From Flavobacterium pectinovorum (GTDB taxonomy: Bacteria; Bacteroidota; Bacteroidia; Flavobacteriales; Flavobacteriaceae), in assembly GCF_022802975.1 (NCBI RefSeq), contig NZ_JAFEVZ010000004.1, forward strand, positions 248,001-312,000: a DNA stretch of 64,000 nt. The letters run 5' to 3'. A program made the translations under genes and the position numbers. The notes beneath the pieces are model-generated. The model made no database searches and was not told the DNA's origin. It was given only the letters and a program-made list of their open reading frames with translations. The number at the start of each line of letters is the position of its first letter. Within the stretch, counting starts at the first letter, position 1. This document shows positions 7,316-16,597 of this stretch, piece after piece.

Positions 7316-8419
7316 ATGAGTACAAACAACCTGTTTTCTCCATTTAACTTAAAAACGTTAAATCTAAAAAACCGAATCGTAATGGCGCCAATGACGCGCT
7401 CATTCTCTCCAAACGGAATTCCAACTGATGAAGTCGCTGCTTATTACCAAAAAAGAGCCGAGGGTGAAGTTGGGTTAATATTATCTGAAGGAACTGTTAT
7501 TGACAGACCTTCATCATCAAACGATGCAAACGTACCTCACTTTTATGGCGAAGCTTTAAAAGGATGGGAAAAAGTTATTGATGAAGTGCATACAGCCGGT
7601 GGTTCTATGGGACCGCAAATCTGGCACATGGGAATTATGGATAATCATCACTCCGGATGGGTTCCTCCAGTACCTTTTGAAGGTCCGTCAGGATTAAACA
7701 GACCTGATTTCAGTAATGGAAATACAATGTCTGAAAAAGATATCGAAGAAACAATTCTAGCTTTTGGAAAAGCTGCAGCTGATGCAAAAAGATTAGGTTT
7801 TGATACCATTGAAATTCATGGTGCACACGGGTATTTGATTGACCAGTTTTTTAGAGCTGAAACCAATTTGCGTGACGATATTTATGGTGGAAAAACTTTA
7901 CCGGAGCGTAATCGTTTTGCTATTGAAGTAGTCAAGGAAATCAGAAAACAAGTGGGTAATGATTTTGCCGTGATTATGCGATTCTCTCAATTTAAACCTT
8001 CTGATTACAATTATAAACTGGCAAAAAATCCACAGGAATTAGAAGCCTGGCTTACACCTCTTGTTGATGCGGGAGTTGATATTTTACACTGTTCTCAGCG
8101 ACGTTTCTGGGAACCTGAGTTCGAAGATTCTGACCTTAACTTTGCCGGATGGGCTAAAAAAGTTACAGGAGCTCCAACCATCACAGTAGGATCTGTTGGT
8201 CTTTCAAGTGATTTCTTTGGTGCATTTGCAGGAGAAAGTTCTGAGCCAACTTCTTTGGAAGAATTAAACAGACGTTTCGACAGAGGTGATTTTGATTTGG
8301 TTGCCGTTGGAAGACCTCTTTTGTCAGATCCAAACTGGGTGGCTAAAATTAAAGCCGGAAAAACTACTGAATTAAAAGGTTTTAGCAAAGAAGCCTTGGG
8401 AGCATTGGTTTTAGAATAA
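7316..8419 (+). CDS. NADH:flavin oxidoreductase, old yellow enzyme family
   Basis: The 367-residue TIM-barrel flavoenzyme shows the N-terminal LFSPFNLKTLNLKNRIVMAPMTR pattern (FMN contacts in RIVMAPMTR), the HGAHGYLIDQFF motif carrying substrate-binding residues, NLRDDIYGG, ER-NRFAIEVV and the C-terminal GRPLLSDPNWVAKI. It would reduce activated C=C bonds of enones, nitro-olefins or similar electrophiles using NAD(P)H in the cytoplasm. The start 6 bases after the ArsR gene indicates an operon. A hairpin terminator follows at 8447. The physiological substrate is unknown; defence against reactive electrophiles is a reasonable inference. Confidence 0.9.
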   Translation: MSTNNLFSPFNLKTLNLKNRIVMAPMTRSFSPNGIPTDEVAAYYQKRAEGEVGLILSEGTVIDRPSSSNDANVPHFYGEALKGWEKVIDEVHTAGGSMGPQIWHMGIMDNHHSGWVPPVPFEGPSGLNRPDFSNGNTMSEKDIEETILAFGKAAADAKRLGFDTIEIHGAHGYLIDQFFRAETNLRDDIYGGKTLPERNRFAIEVVKEIRKQVGNDFAVIMRFSQFKPSDYNYKLAKNPQELEAWLTPLVDAGVDILHCSQRRFWEPEFEDSDLNFAGWAKKVTGAPTITVGSVGLSSDFFGAFAGESSEPTSLEELNRRFDRGDFDLVAVGRPLLSDPNWVAKIKAGKTTELKGFSKEALGALVLE

Positions 8420-8446
8420 ATCTGTAGAAATTTTTATATTAAAAAG

Positions 8447-8477
8447 AAGGGATGACAAATATGTTCATCCCTTTTTT
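8447..8477 (+). terminator. intrinsic terminator after ArsR-OYE operon
   Basis: AAGGGATGA (8447-8455) pairs with TCATCCCTT (8465-8473) and a T run follows. Confidence 0.8.
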
Positions 8478-8516
8478 AATATCTCTTAAAGTTATAAAAT
8501 TCAAATCGAATATTTT

Positions 8517-9662
8517 TTATTCTGCAACAACAACTTTACGTTTTTGGAATTTATTCTGGAGCCAATTTCTAACCGGTTCATCATATAATTTCAAACATAA
8601 AAAAGCGATGATTATACTCATAACTAAAACTCCTATTCCTACTAAATACCCATCCGCTAATAAAATTTTATTATCTACAACCCAGGCAGAATACCAATAA
8701 ATCAAAGGATAATGTATAATGTAAAGCGGGTATGAAATATCGCCCAAAGCTTTACAGATTTTAAGTGATAATTGATTTTTTATTTCGCCTCCGGCACCAA
8801 TTGATACGATCAGAGGAAACACAAGAATAATACAAAAAGATTCATACAGACCATTCATCCAAAGACTGTTTTCGTCTCCAATTCTCGGAATCGCCAAAAC
8901 AATTGCAATTAATAAGCTACATACCCAAAAAGCTCCTTTTATATGGATTAATTTTCCTAAACGGGAAAGTAAAATTCCGGCAAAGAAAGGATACAACAAA
9001 CGTGTAAAACCGATATTCATTTGTTCAAGATTTAACGACCATCCGCCAATGACATCGCCTTTTGGTCCCAAAACAGTGTAATTAATCAGCATTCCGGCAA
9101 ATAGTAAAACAAAAATACCAAGTACTTTATTTGAAAATTTACGGAATAACAAAGCGTATAAAATATTGGCAATATATTCGAAAAAAAGTGACCAGGCGGG
9201 CCCGTCAAGCGGATGCATTTCACTCCAGCCTCTAATATCCATTGATGGAGGAACAGGAATCAGTGTAAATCCAATTAGCATCACTAACAGTAATTTCCAT
9301 ACCGGCATTCCGGCAATTTCCGGGAACAAATTATCCGAAGCCTGAAAATAATACAAAGCTGCCCCAATGATCATTCCCATAATCACCATAGGCTGCAAGC
9401 GGATTAAACGTCTTTTGTAAAATTCCCATTGCGTCATTTTTTCCCAACGGTCATCATACGCATAGGCTACAACAAATCCGGATAACAGGAAAAAGAAATC
9501 TACGGCAAGATAACCGTGATTGATAATTTGTTTAAAACGGTTTCCTAATGCAAATGTTTCGAAAACATGAAATGCAACTACTAAAATAGCTGCTACTCCA
9601 CGCAGTCCGTCTAAAATTTCATAATGTTTTTTTGGTTTGATTTCATTAAAAGTTAAACTCAT
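8517..9662 (-). CDS. acyltransferase 3 family membrane protein (OafA/YrhL type)
   Basis: The 381-residue integral membrane protein has about ten hydrophobic segments. It opens with YEILDGLRGVAAILVVAFHVF, in parts YEILDGLRGVAAI and LVVAFHVF; the R-G-x-A and H of this region are the acyltransferase-3 signature. It also carries AVDFFFLLSGFVVAYAYDDRW, in parts AVDFFFLLSGFV and VAYAYDDRW, and a C-terminal SYPLYIIHYPLIYW. Such enzymes O-acylate extracellular glycans or lipids from the inner membrane. It lies about 800 bases downstream of the GH3 gene at 10474 on the same strand, behind repeat elements, so cotranscription is doubtful. The acceptor is unknown. Confidence 0.88.
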   Translation of the reverse strand: MSLTFNEIKPKKHYEILDGLRGVAAILVVAFHVFETFALGNRFKQIINHGYLAVDFFFLLSGFVVAYAYDDRWEKMTQWEFYKRRLIRLQPMVIMGMIIGAALYYFQASDNLFPEIAGMPVWKLLLVMLIGFTLIPVPPSMDIRGWSEMHPLDGPAWSLFFEYIANILYALLFRKFSNKVLGIFVLLFAGMLINYTVLGPKGDVIGGWSLNLEQMNIGFTRLLYPFFAGILLSRLGKLIHIKGAFWVCSLLIAIVLAIPRIGDENSLWMNGLYESFCIILVFPLIVSIGAGGEIKNQLSLKICKALGDISYPLYIIHYPLIYWYSAWVVDNKILLADGYLVGIGVLVMSIIIAFLCLKLYDEPVRNWLQNKFQKRKVVVAE

Positions 9663-9907
9663 AAAAATATTTTTTGGTGGTTAGATTGTTAGTTTTATTT
9701 TTTGGCGGAATCTAAAATAGCTAAATTAAACTGAAGTTTTTTAACAACCAGAAAATTAGTTTTTATGATTTCGAAAAATCGCTCTTAATTCCTGAGCATA
9801 CAGAAAAGTCTCTCTTTTCGGAAAAGCTTTAAAAAAGCGATTAAATAAAGTTTTTTGGTTCTTCGCCATAATTAATGGAAAATCAATTTTCGGCAGCTAC
9901 GGAATTT

Positions 9908-9971
9908 GCTAAATCTGCCAAATCTGCGGGATAAATTTTAAATTACTTCCCGCAGATTTAGCGGATTTAGC
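9908..9971. repeat. long imperfect inverted repeat
   Basis: The 24-base arms, 9908-9931 (begins GCTAAATCTGCC) and 9948-9971 (begins TCCCGCAGATTT), pair with two mismatches. The right arm is followed by a T run. It is of the 'TCTGCGGGA/TCCCGCAGA' kind often seen between flavobacterial genes, as far as I recall. Confidence 0.6.
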
Positions 9972-10048
9972 AGATTTTTTTATGTTTCACTGAGAAATTG
10001 TCTTTTTTGAAATCCACTGTTTTAGGCGAAGAGCCAGTTTTTTTTAAA

Positions 10049-10286
10049 CCCGTTGGGTGTAATTATTAAAAACGTCAGTTCGAGGTTTAATTTTTAAAAA
10101 AAAAAGCAATATAAGATGACGTTTATTTTGTCAGGCTGAGCGGAGTCAAAGCCCTAGTTAAACAAAAACGTCATAGGTAGAACCGTTTTTAATGATAATT
10201 TTTCTGTTCTCAATACCATCCCGATGAAAAATCGGGATCACTCGTGCTGACAAAAAATTATCGTCAGAAACGAATTACACCCAATG
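10049..10286. repeat. composite palindromic element 1 (MITE-like)
   Basis: Terminal inverted repeats CCCGTTGGGTGTAATT (10049-10064) and AATTACACCCAATG (10273-10286) enclose a nested set of smaller repeats. One is a segment at 10074-10120 that recurs at 25608-25656. Another is a CTGAGCGGAGTC segment at 10126-10153. A third, at 10193-10260, reappears in opposite orientation inside element 2 (12961-13140). No ORF is present. A non-autonomous mobile repeat is an inference. Confidence 0.55.
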
Positions 10287-10347
10287 TTTTTTTTAAATTA
10301 TTTTAGTCAAATTTGATTTTCTGTGACTGCAAGGAGGATAATAATTA

Positions 10348-10384
10348 AAAAAAGAGCGAAAACACAATATTTTCGCTCTTTTTT
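10348..10384 (-). terminator. intrinsic terminator downstream of GH3 gene
   Basis: AAAAAAGAGCGAAAA (10348-10362) and TTTTCGCTCTTTTTT (10370-10384) form a 15-bp stem with T runs on both strands. It is about 90 bases after the end of the minus-strand GH3 gene. Confidence 0.75.
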
Positions 10385-10473
10385 ATTTTTTCAATTCTAC
10401 TTATTTGAAGAACTTTTTCAATGCTATTTGATGCATCAGTCCTTCATTTTTTAACCAACAAAATTGTAATTCA

Positions 10474-12924
10474 TTACGGCTTAAGCTCTGTGAATTTAGA
10501 ATCTAATTCAAATGCTTTTTTAACCTTTTCGACCGTAATCTCTTTAGCAACTGAAAATTCAGCTGTATTTTTTATATCTAATGAAGATGCTCCAACAAGT
10601 ACTTTATAAGTTCCTGCCTCAGCAATCCAGGCACTTTTACTTTCTAAAAACGAAGCCAGATCTTTTGGATTAAGTATCAATTGCAAAGTCTGACTTTCGC
10701 CAGGTTTTAGTTCTTTTGTTTTTGCAAAAGCTTTCAATTCTTCTTTTGGTTTATCAATTGATTTTGCCGGAGCCGAAAGATATAATTGTACGACTTCTTT
10801 CCCTGCTGCTTTTCCGGTATTTTTTACCGTTACAGAAACCGTCAGATTATCTTTAAAAGTTGAAGAACTTAATTTTATACCTGAATAATCAAATGTTGTG
10901 TACGAAGTTCCGAATCCGAATTCATAAGAAGGTTTAACATTAAAGGTATTAAAATAACGGTATCCAACATAAACGCCTTCTTCGTAAGTTACCTCTTTCG
11001 GATTATCAACTGGAAATCCGGGGAAGTTTTTAGCCGATGGTGTATCGGAATATTTCACAGGAAAAGTCATGGTTAATTTTCCTGATGGATTAATTTTTCC
11101 GGAAACCACATCAGCAACTGAATGTCCGCCTTCCTGACCAGGCTGCCAGGCCAGTAAAATTGCATCTGCTTTATCTTTCCAGGAAGCAGTTTCGATCACG
11201 CCGCCAATATTTAAAATAACGACAACTTTCTTTCCTTTGGCATGAAATGCTTTTGAAATTTTGTCCAGCATTTCAATCTCTTCATTTGCCATATTGAAAT
11301 CATTATCGACAACTCTGTCTCCTCCTTCTCCGGAATTCCTTCCTAAAGTTACAAATGCAATTTCTGAACTTGCCGCTTTTTTAGCAAAGAAAGCATCGTC
11401 CATTTTTAGTTCAGGAAGCCTTTCCGGCAAAGCCAAAACTCCTCTCGCTCTTCTTCTTTCCTTTTCAGCAACAACTTCTTTTTCAGCGTGAGGTTTATAC
11501 AAATCAACCAATTCTTTATCTAATTTATAACCCGCTGCGGTTAAACCTTCTAAAAGAGAAACGGTGTGTTTATTATTTACGCTTCCGCTCCCTGTTCCTC
11601 CTGTAATCCAGGCGTAGGAAGTAACTCCAAATACCGAAACCTCTTTTTGTTTATCTGCAAAAGGCAAAGCATTGTTTGTATTTTTAAGCAAAACCATTCC
11701 TTCAGCAGCAGCATTTCTTGTTACCTCAGCATTTTTAGTCAGGTTTGGTTTATCGCTGTATTTATATTTTGCAAAAGTGGGTGTACGGAAAACATATTCT
11801 AAAATTCTTTTCACATTTACATTTGCTACTTCCTGCGATAATTTCCCAGAATCTAAGGCAGCCAACAAAGCTTTTTTCTGAACTGGAATTCCCGGCATCA
11901 ATAAGTCATTTCCGGCAATCATTTGCTGTACAACATCAGAGTTTGAACCTTTTGAAATGGTTTCAAAACCCGGAAAACCGCCAAACCAATCAGTCATTAC
12001 AATTCCTTTAAAACCCCATTCGTCTCTTAAAACCTGAGTTAAAAGATCTTTTCTGTCAGACGTATAAGTTCCGTTCAGTTTATTATAGGAAGACATTACC
12101 GTCCACGGCTGCGATTCTTTAACCGTAATTTCAAAACCTTTTAAATACAATTCTCTAATAGCTCTTTCAGAAACGTGTGCATTGATCGTTAAACGGTTGC
12201 TTTCTTCATTATTTACAGCAAAATGTTTAATAGAAGTTCCCACGCCCTGCGACTGAATTCCGTTTACGATGGCTGCTGCCGTTTTCCCTGAAATCAATGG
12301 ATCTTCAGAATAATATTCGAAGTTTCTTCCGTTCAATGGATTTCTGTGAATATTCAAAGCCGGCGCTAATAAAACATCAACTCCATATTCTTTTACTTCA
12401 TTCCCCATTGCTTTACCCACTTCTTCCAAAAGTGCTTTATTCCAGGTTGAAGCCAAAGCTGTTCCAACCGGAAATGCCGTTGCATAATAGGTTTTCGAAT
12501 CATTTTCTCTCGTTGGCGCAATTCTTAAACCTGCCGGACCATCGGCTACAACCGTAGCAGGAATTCCGAAACGCTCAAAAGCAGCAGTTCCGCCGGCAGC
12601 TCCCGGAACCAAACCTTGCTTAGAGTCCCCCACAGGCCCTGTCAAAACTTCGATTCCCGGCATACCAGTTCCAATCAGTAAATCTACTTTTTCTGCATTG
12701 GTCATTTGTTTGATAATCGCATCAATTCTTTGATTATCAGAAAGACGTGTATCTTCCCAAATATCTAATTTTCCGTTTCTGTTGAAATCGAAAAATTTAA
12801 ATCCTTTGACAGTCAAAACTGGTGGATTCGTTTCGTCATTCGGAATTGTATTCCAAGACAAATTAGAAAGCACCAACGCTGTTAAAAGCGTAACTCTGGC
12901 TGTTTTTATAATTGTATGTTTCAT
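10474..12924 (-). CDS. glycoside hydrolase family 3 beta-glycosidase with Fn3-like domain
   Basis: The 816-residue secreted enzyme has a signal peptide (residues 1-24) and then an EF-hand-like segment DFNRNGKLDIWEDTRL at 46-61. The GH3 N-domain has KHFAVNNEESNR at 233-244 and the nucleophile in GFKGIVMTDW (Asp312). The GH3 C-domain (AEGMVLLKN, SGEGGDR, WQPGQEGG) is followed by a C-terminal fibronectin-III-like domain (FDYSGIKLSSS to LVGASS). It is probably a periplasmic beta-glucosidase or beta-xylosidase. It is the last gene of the cluster TonB receptor - GH3 - esterase - GH3 and is flanked by inverted copies of a repeat element. The length is normal. The substrate is not decidable here. Confidence 0.92.
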   Translation of the reverse strand: MKHTIIKTARVTLLTALVLSNLSWNTIPNDETNPPVLTVKGFKFFDFNRNGKLDIWEDTRLSDNQRIDAIIKQMTNAEKVDLLIGTGMPGIEVLTGPVGDSKQGLVPGAAGGTAAFERFGIPATVVADGPAGLRIAPTRENDSKTYYATAFPVGTALASTWNKALLEEVGKAMGNEVKEYGVDVLLAPALNIHRNPLNGRNFEYYSEDPLISGKTAAAIVNGIQSQGVGTSIKHFAVNNEESNRLTINAHVSERAIRELYLKGFEITVKESQPWTVMSSYNKLNGTYTSDRKDLLTQVLRDEWGFKGIVMTDWFGGFPGFETISKGSNSDVVQQMIAGNDLLMPGIPVQKKALLAALDSGKLSQEVANVNVKRILEYVFRTPTFAKYKYSDKPNLTKNAEVTRNAAAEGMVLLKNTNNALPFADKQKEVSVFGVTSYAWITGGTGSGSVNNKHTVSLLEGLTAAGYKLDKELVDLYKPHAEKEVVAEKERRRARGVLALPERLPELKMDDAFFAKKAASSEIAFVTLGRNSGEGGDRVVDNDFNMANEEIEMLDKISKAFHAKGKKVVVILNIGGVIETASWKDKADAILLAWQPGQEGGHSVADVVSGKINPSGKLTMTFPVKYSDTPSAKNFPGFPVDNPKEVTYEEGVYVGYRYFNTFNVKPSYEFGFGTSYTTFDYSGIKLSSSTFKDNLTVSVTVKNTGKAAGKEVVQLYLSAPAKSIDKPKEELKAFAKTKELKPGESQTLQLILNPKDLASFLESKSAWIAEAGTYKVLVGASSLDIKNTAEFSVAKEITVEKVKKAFELDSKFTELKP

Positions 12925-12960
12925 AATATATAGTTTTAAATAGTTTTTTATTAATTTAAA

Positions 12961-13140
12961 CCCGTTGGGTGTAATCGTTTTTGATGATAATTTTTCGTCA
13001 GTTCGAGTGATCCCGATTTTTCATCGGGATGGTATCGAGAACAGAAAAATTATTATTAAAACGGTTCTCGATACATTTTTTGTTTCGTTTCTCTGCACAA
13101 AAAACACTCGAACTGACGTTTTTAATAATTACAACCAAAT
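12961..13140. repeat. composite palindromic element 2 (MITE-like)
   Basis: It starts with CCCGTTGGGTGTAAT (12961-12975) and ends with AATTACAACCAAAT (13127-13140), an imperfect terminal inverted repeat shared with element 1. The interior has GTCAGTTCGAGTGATCCCG, then GGTATCGAGAAC, then the reverse arms GTTCTCGATAC and CACTCGAACTGAC, so it is a nested palindrome. It fills the gap between the esterase and the GH3 gene, ending 3 bases before the esterase stop codon. Confidence 0.6.
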
Positions 13141-13143
13141 AGA

Positions 13144-14031
13144 TTAATTTAAAAATCCTTGCAATTTCAACCATTCTTCAAAACGGATTTCCCAAGAATC
13201 AACAGGCAAATTTTGTTTTCCTGTTCCAAAACCATGTCCTCCTTTTGAGTACATATGAAGTTCGACACTTTGTCCGGCTTCTAACCATTTATTGTACATC
13301 TGAATACTTCTTGGTGCCAGTTTCAATTGATCGTCGCTTGCTGCACAAACAAACATTGGAATCTTTTTATCGGGTACAGCAACACTTAAAAGTTCCGGTC
13401 TAGGACCGCCGTAAATATTAGCTACAAAATCAGGAAGCAGTTCCGGTTTATTTACCAAAACGGTTTCCATCGCCACGGTACTTCCCGCTGAAAACCCTAT
13501 TATACCGACTTTTTTAACATCGATTCCGTATTTTGAAGCATTTGTACGAACGTAATTCAAAGCATTTTTTCCATCTTCGGCTGCTAATTTTATAGTTGCC
13601 AAAGCGTTTTTTTCGAAAGCAGCCCTGTCTTTCAATTTATCCATCATTTCTCTTGCAGGATCATTGGTTTCAGTTTTGTTCAAACGGTATTTTAAAACAA
13701 AAGCCGTAATACCTTTTTTACTTAAAATTTCAGCCAGTTCTTTTCCTTCTCTGTTAATCGACAAACTCTGGAAACCTCCGCCGGGAGCAATTACAATGGC
13801 TGTTCCGGTATTTTTTACTCCTTTTGGTACTTGGTAAACCAATAAAGAGGGATCACTTACATTGTAAACAACCTCAGTTTTAAACAAATCCGAATACATT
13901 TGGGCTTCTTTCTGTGTCCAGTTTTCAGATCCCGGTGCTTTTCCTTGATATAATTTTATTGTTTGTTGGGCATTTACAGAAATGCTTAAAAACATAGAGA
14001 ACGCTAATACTAATTTGATTTTATTTTTCAT
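13144..14031 (-). CDS. secreted alpha/beta-hydrolase, esterase-like
   Basis: The 295-residue protein has a signal peptide ending SVNAQ (residues 1-21). It then carries the oxyanion motif IAPGGGFQSLS, the nucleophile elbow GFSAGSTVAME (Ser in GFSAGS), an Asp in CAASDDQL and the catalytic His in KGGHGFGTG. It resembles the esterase at 2110 and the acetylxylan or feruloyl esterases of the BD-FAE/Est1E type. It lies between two GH3 genes and is probably cotranscribed with them, so removal of acetyl or acyl side groups from the same glycan is likely. A repeat hairpin (14139-14246) separates it from the GH3 gene upstream. Confidence 0.85.
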   Translation of the reverse strand: MKNKIKLVLAFSMFLSISVNAQQTIKLYQGKAPGSENWTQKEAQMYSDLFKTEVVYNVSDPSLLVYQVPKGVKNTGTAIVIAPGGGFQSLSINREGKELAEILSKKGITAFVLKYRLNKTETNDPAREMMDKLKDRAAFEKNALATIKLAAEDGKNALNYVRTNASKYGIDVKKVGIIGFSAGSTVAMETVLVNKPELLPDFVANIYGGPRPELLSVAVPDKKIPMFVCAASDDQLKLAPRSIQMYNKWLEAGQSVELHMYSKGGHGFGTGKQNLPVDSWEIRFEEWLKLQGFLN

Positions 14032-14138
14032 AGTGTTGCTGTTTATTGTTTCACGCAGATTTAGTAAGATTTGAGCTAATTTTTATGGTTCTCGCAAAGA
14101 CGCAAAGTCATATTTAAGTTTTTTTTTATCACATTAAG

Positions 14139-14246
14139 TTTGTCATTTCGACGTTAGGAGAAATCTCCGCGAGAAACTCGACAAAGATTCGCTTCTTTTA
14201 GGATCGGAGCTACTTATGAAGATTTCTCCTTCGTCGAAATGACAAA
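14139..14246. repeat. TGTCATTTCGACG-type inverted repeat, copy 1
   Basis: Perfect 15-base arms TTTGTCATTTCGACG (14139-14153) and CGTCGAAATGACAAA (14232-14246) enclose GGAGAAATCT / AGATTTCTCC-like inner arms. A related copy lies at 34983-35088. It sits inside the GH3-esterase operon. Confidence 0.75.
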
Positions 14247-14273
14247 AAAACACTGCTACTTTGCGTGATTAAA

Positions 14274-16586
14274 CTATTCTTTCTTATAAGTTTCCGTTCT
14301 GGCATCTTTTATAACCCCTTTCCAGTTCAGTCCATAAGCAAAATCATAAACATTTCCTTCACTGTCTTTATGCGGAATCATATCATAAGGAACATCTTCA
14401 AATTGCTTTTCAACCGTTTCCATATTCGCTGGCATCTGTACCGGAAGTAATCCTGAAGGTTCGGCTTTTCCTGAAATAATATCCAAAACCGCCTGAGAAG
14501 AAACTCCAAAATTTAAAACAATTCCATCAACTTTTTTTTCGAATTCATTAAAAATCATTGGTTTTGAAGCCGTAATCGAAACGATAACAGGTTTGCCTTT
14601 CATCATTTCATTTATGTCTAAAATTGTTCTTAAGTCCATAGTGTTTGCTGCTGTAACTGTTTTATTTTTATAGGTTCTGTCTGTGATTGTTGGATCAATA
14701 ACCTGATCTCCGGCAGCAATACTTTTTGCTCTTGCCTCTGCTGCAGTGTAAGTTCCGTATTGAAGAGAAATCGGTACATAACCATTGCTACCGTTTTGTC
14801 TGTCATTCAAATCATAACCGCCTTCTAAACTTTGCGGACTAGTTACAAAAACAATTGCAAAATCAGCTTTTGACGGATCGTCGGTTACATTATAGTATTT
14901 CTTAACCAATTCCAGATTTACAGGATATTCTAACTTTGGCTGACTCGCAACGCCCCACCAGTCTTTGGTTGAAGCAGTATAAATCTTCGGAATAAAAACC
15001 GTTTTCTTTTCTTTTACAGGAAGAACTGCAGCTTTGTTTTTCAACAACACAACCGACTTTAACTGAGCGTCATAACCCGCTTTCATAAACTCAGGATTTC
15101 CAACAATTGCTTTTGTTTCGGCAACATTTAAATATGGATTTTCGAAAAGCCCCACTCTAAAAATATTCTTTAATAAACGAACGGCAGATCTTTCAAAACG
15201 TGCTCTCATAAAGGGTTCACCAAATTCTTTGATTCCCATTTCATAAGCAGCCAAAACAGGTTTCTTATCATTGTTTCCTCCAAATTGATCTACGCCTGCA
15301 ACAATCGCTTTGTAATGTCTTTCATTAATAGAAAGATTTTCAACACCCCACGGTTTTCCGGCAAAAAGATTAGGTGTTTTTCCTTCATCGCCGGTTACCA
15401 GCCAATCTGTACAAACTACGCCGTCATAACCATATTTATCTCTTAATAAATCTGTAATGATATATTTACTGTAACCGTTGGCTACATTTTCATTGTATTT
15501 TTTATCCTGATCGAAAGTAATGGTGTAGTAAGGCATTACCGCCGAAGCTTTACTCGTTTTTCCTTTTAATTTGAAAGCTCCGTTAACAAAAGGATCAATG
15601 TGCTGCTGCAAATTATTTCCCGGATAAACCGCAAATTTTCCGTATGCCCAATGTCCGTCACGACCGCCTTCTTCGGCACCACCGCTTGGCCAGTGTTTCA
15701 CCATGGCATTCACACTTTTATACCCCCAGCCGTCTTTAATCTCGTCTTTTCCGTATGAAGTTTGAAAACCATCAATATACGCTCTTCCCATATCTCTGGT
15801 TAAGGCCGGACTCTCTCCAAAGGTCATTGAAATTCTATACCATCTTGGTTCAGAACCCAAATCGATCTGAGGCGATAAAGCAGTTGCAATTCCTAACGCG
15901 CGATATTCTTTGGCCGCAATTTGTCCAAACTGTTCTACAATTTTCGGGTCAAAAGTAGAAGCCATTCCTAAACCATCAGGCCACATCGAGATTTCTCCTC
16001 CTGCTCCGCCATTAAACTCAGACGTTACATTTGCCGTATGACGCGGGTCTGTACTGGTATTACTCGGAATTCCCAATCCAATTCCTTCTACAAAAGCCTG
16101 CATTTGGTTGTTCCATAAAGCGGCAACTTCCGGACTTTGCACCTTTGTAATCAATACATGACGCAAATTATCTTCTTTCAGAAATGCTTTTTGCTGATCG
16201 GTCAAATCTGAAGCTTTTGCATTACTTTCCGGAAATATTTTTCCGTTATACGTTCCTGCATTATAACCTGAAACTCCCGCAGGCAAAGCCTGATGACGGC
16301 TATAAAGCATTAAACCTGCAATTTGTTCAACAGACATTTTTGAAGCTAAATCTTTGGCTCTTTCATCTGCCGAAAGGCGCCAGTCTTCGTATTTGTCTAG
16401 TTTGCCGTTTTTATTTAAATCTTTAAATTTTTTTCCGCTAACGGTTAGAATTTTGATGCCGGATTCAGGAGAATATCCCAAATCTGCACCTTTGTTATTT
16501 TTTACAATCGTAAAGTTTCCTTGCTGAGCCTGCATGGTAACGCTTATGAAAAAAGCGAAACCAGCAGTTATAATTATTTTTTTCAT
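14274..16586 (-). CDS. glycoside hydrolase family 3 enzyme
   Basis: The 770-residue secreted protein has a signal peptide ending TMQAQ. It carries an EF-hand-like DLNKNGKLDKYEDWRL at 56-71, matching the one in the GH3 at 10474. The GH3 barrel includes VKHWPSGGAEEGGRD at 296-310 and the nucleophile in YDGVVCTDW (Asp394). The C-domain follows (SVVLLKNKAAVLPV, FGVSSQAVLDIISGKAEPSG in part), and there is no Fn3-like domain after it. It would release terminal sugars from oligosaccharides in the periplasm. The gene starts 11 bases after the stop of the TonB receptor gene at 16598, so the two form one operon. The divergent segments suggest a specificity different from the other GH3. Confidence 0.9.
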   Translation of the reverse strand: MKKIIITAGFAFFISVTMQAQQGNFTIVKNNKGADLGYSPESGIKILTVSGKKFKDLNKNGKLDKYEDWRLSADERAKDLASKMSVEQIAGLMLYSRHQALPAGVSGYNAGTYNGKIFPESNAKASDLTDQQKAFLKEDNLRHVLITKVQSPEVAALWNNQMQAFVEGIGLGIPSNTSTDPRHTANVTSEFNGGAGGEISMWPDGLGMASTFDPKIVEQFGQIAAKEYRALGIATALSPQIDLGSEPRWYRISMTFGESPALTRDMGRAYIDGFQTSYGKDEIKDGWGYKSVNAMVKHWPSGGAEEGGRDGHWAYGKFAVYPGNNLQQHIDPFVNGAFKLKGKTSKASAVMPYYTITFDQDKKYNENVANGYSKYIITDLLRDKYGYDGVVCTDWLVTGDEGKTPNLFAGKPWGVENLSINERHYKAIVAGVDQFGGNNDKKPVLAAYEMGIKEFGEPFMRARFERSAVRLLKNIFRVGLFENPYLNVAETKAIVGNPEFMKAGYDAQLKSVVLLKNKAAVLPVKEKKTVFIPKIYTASTKDWWGVASQPKLEYPVNLELVKKYYNVTDDPSKADFAIVFVTSPQSLEGGYDLNDRQNGSNGYVPISLQYGTYTAAEARAKSIAAGDQVIDPTITDRTYKNKTVTAANTMDLRTILDINEMMKGKPVIVSITASKPMIFNEFEKKVDGIVLNFGVSSQAVLDIISGKAEPSGLLPVQMPANMETVEKQFEDVPYDMIPHKDSEGNVYDFAYGLNWKGVIKDARTETYKKE

Positions 16587-16597
16587 CGAAATAAAAT

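Noticed and set aside
8452..8700. 82-codon frame starting inside the OYE terminator.
   Set aside because: It overlaps the acyltransferase gene on the other strand and begins in a terminator hairpin.
10421..12557. Several open frames on the plus strand opposite the GH3 gene.
   Set aside because: They are antisense shadows of a well supported enzyme with no motifs of their own.
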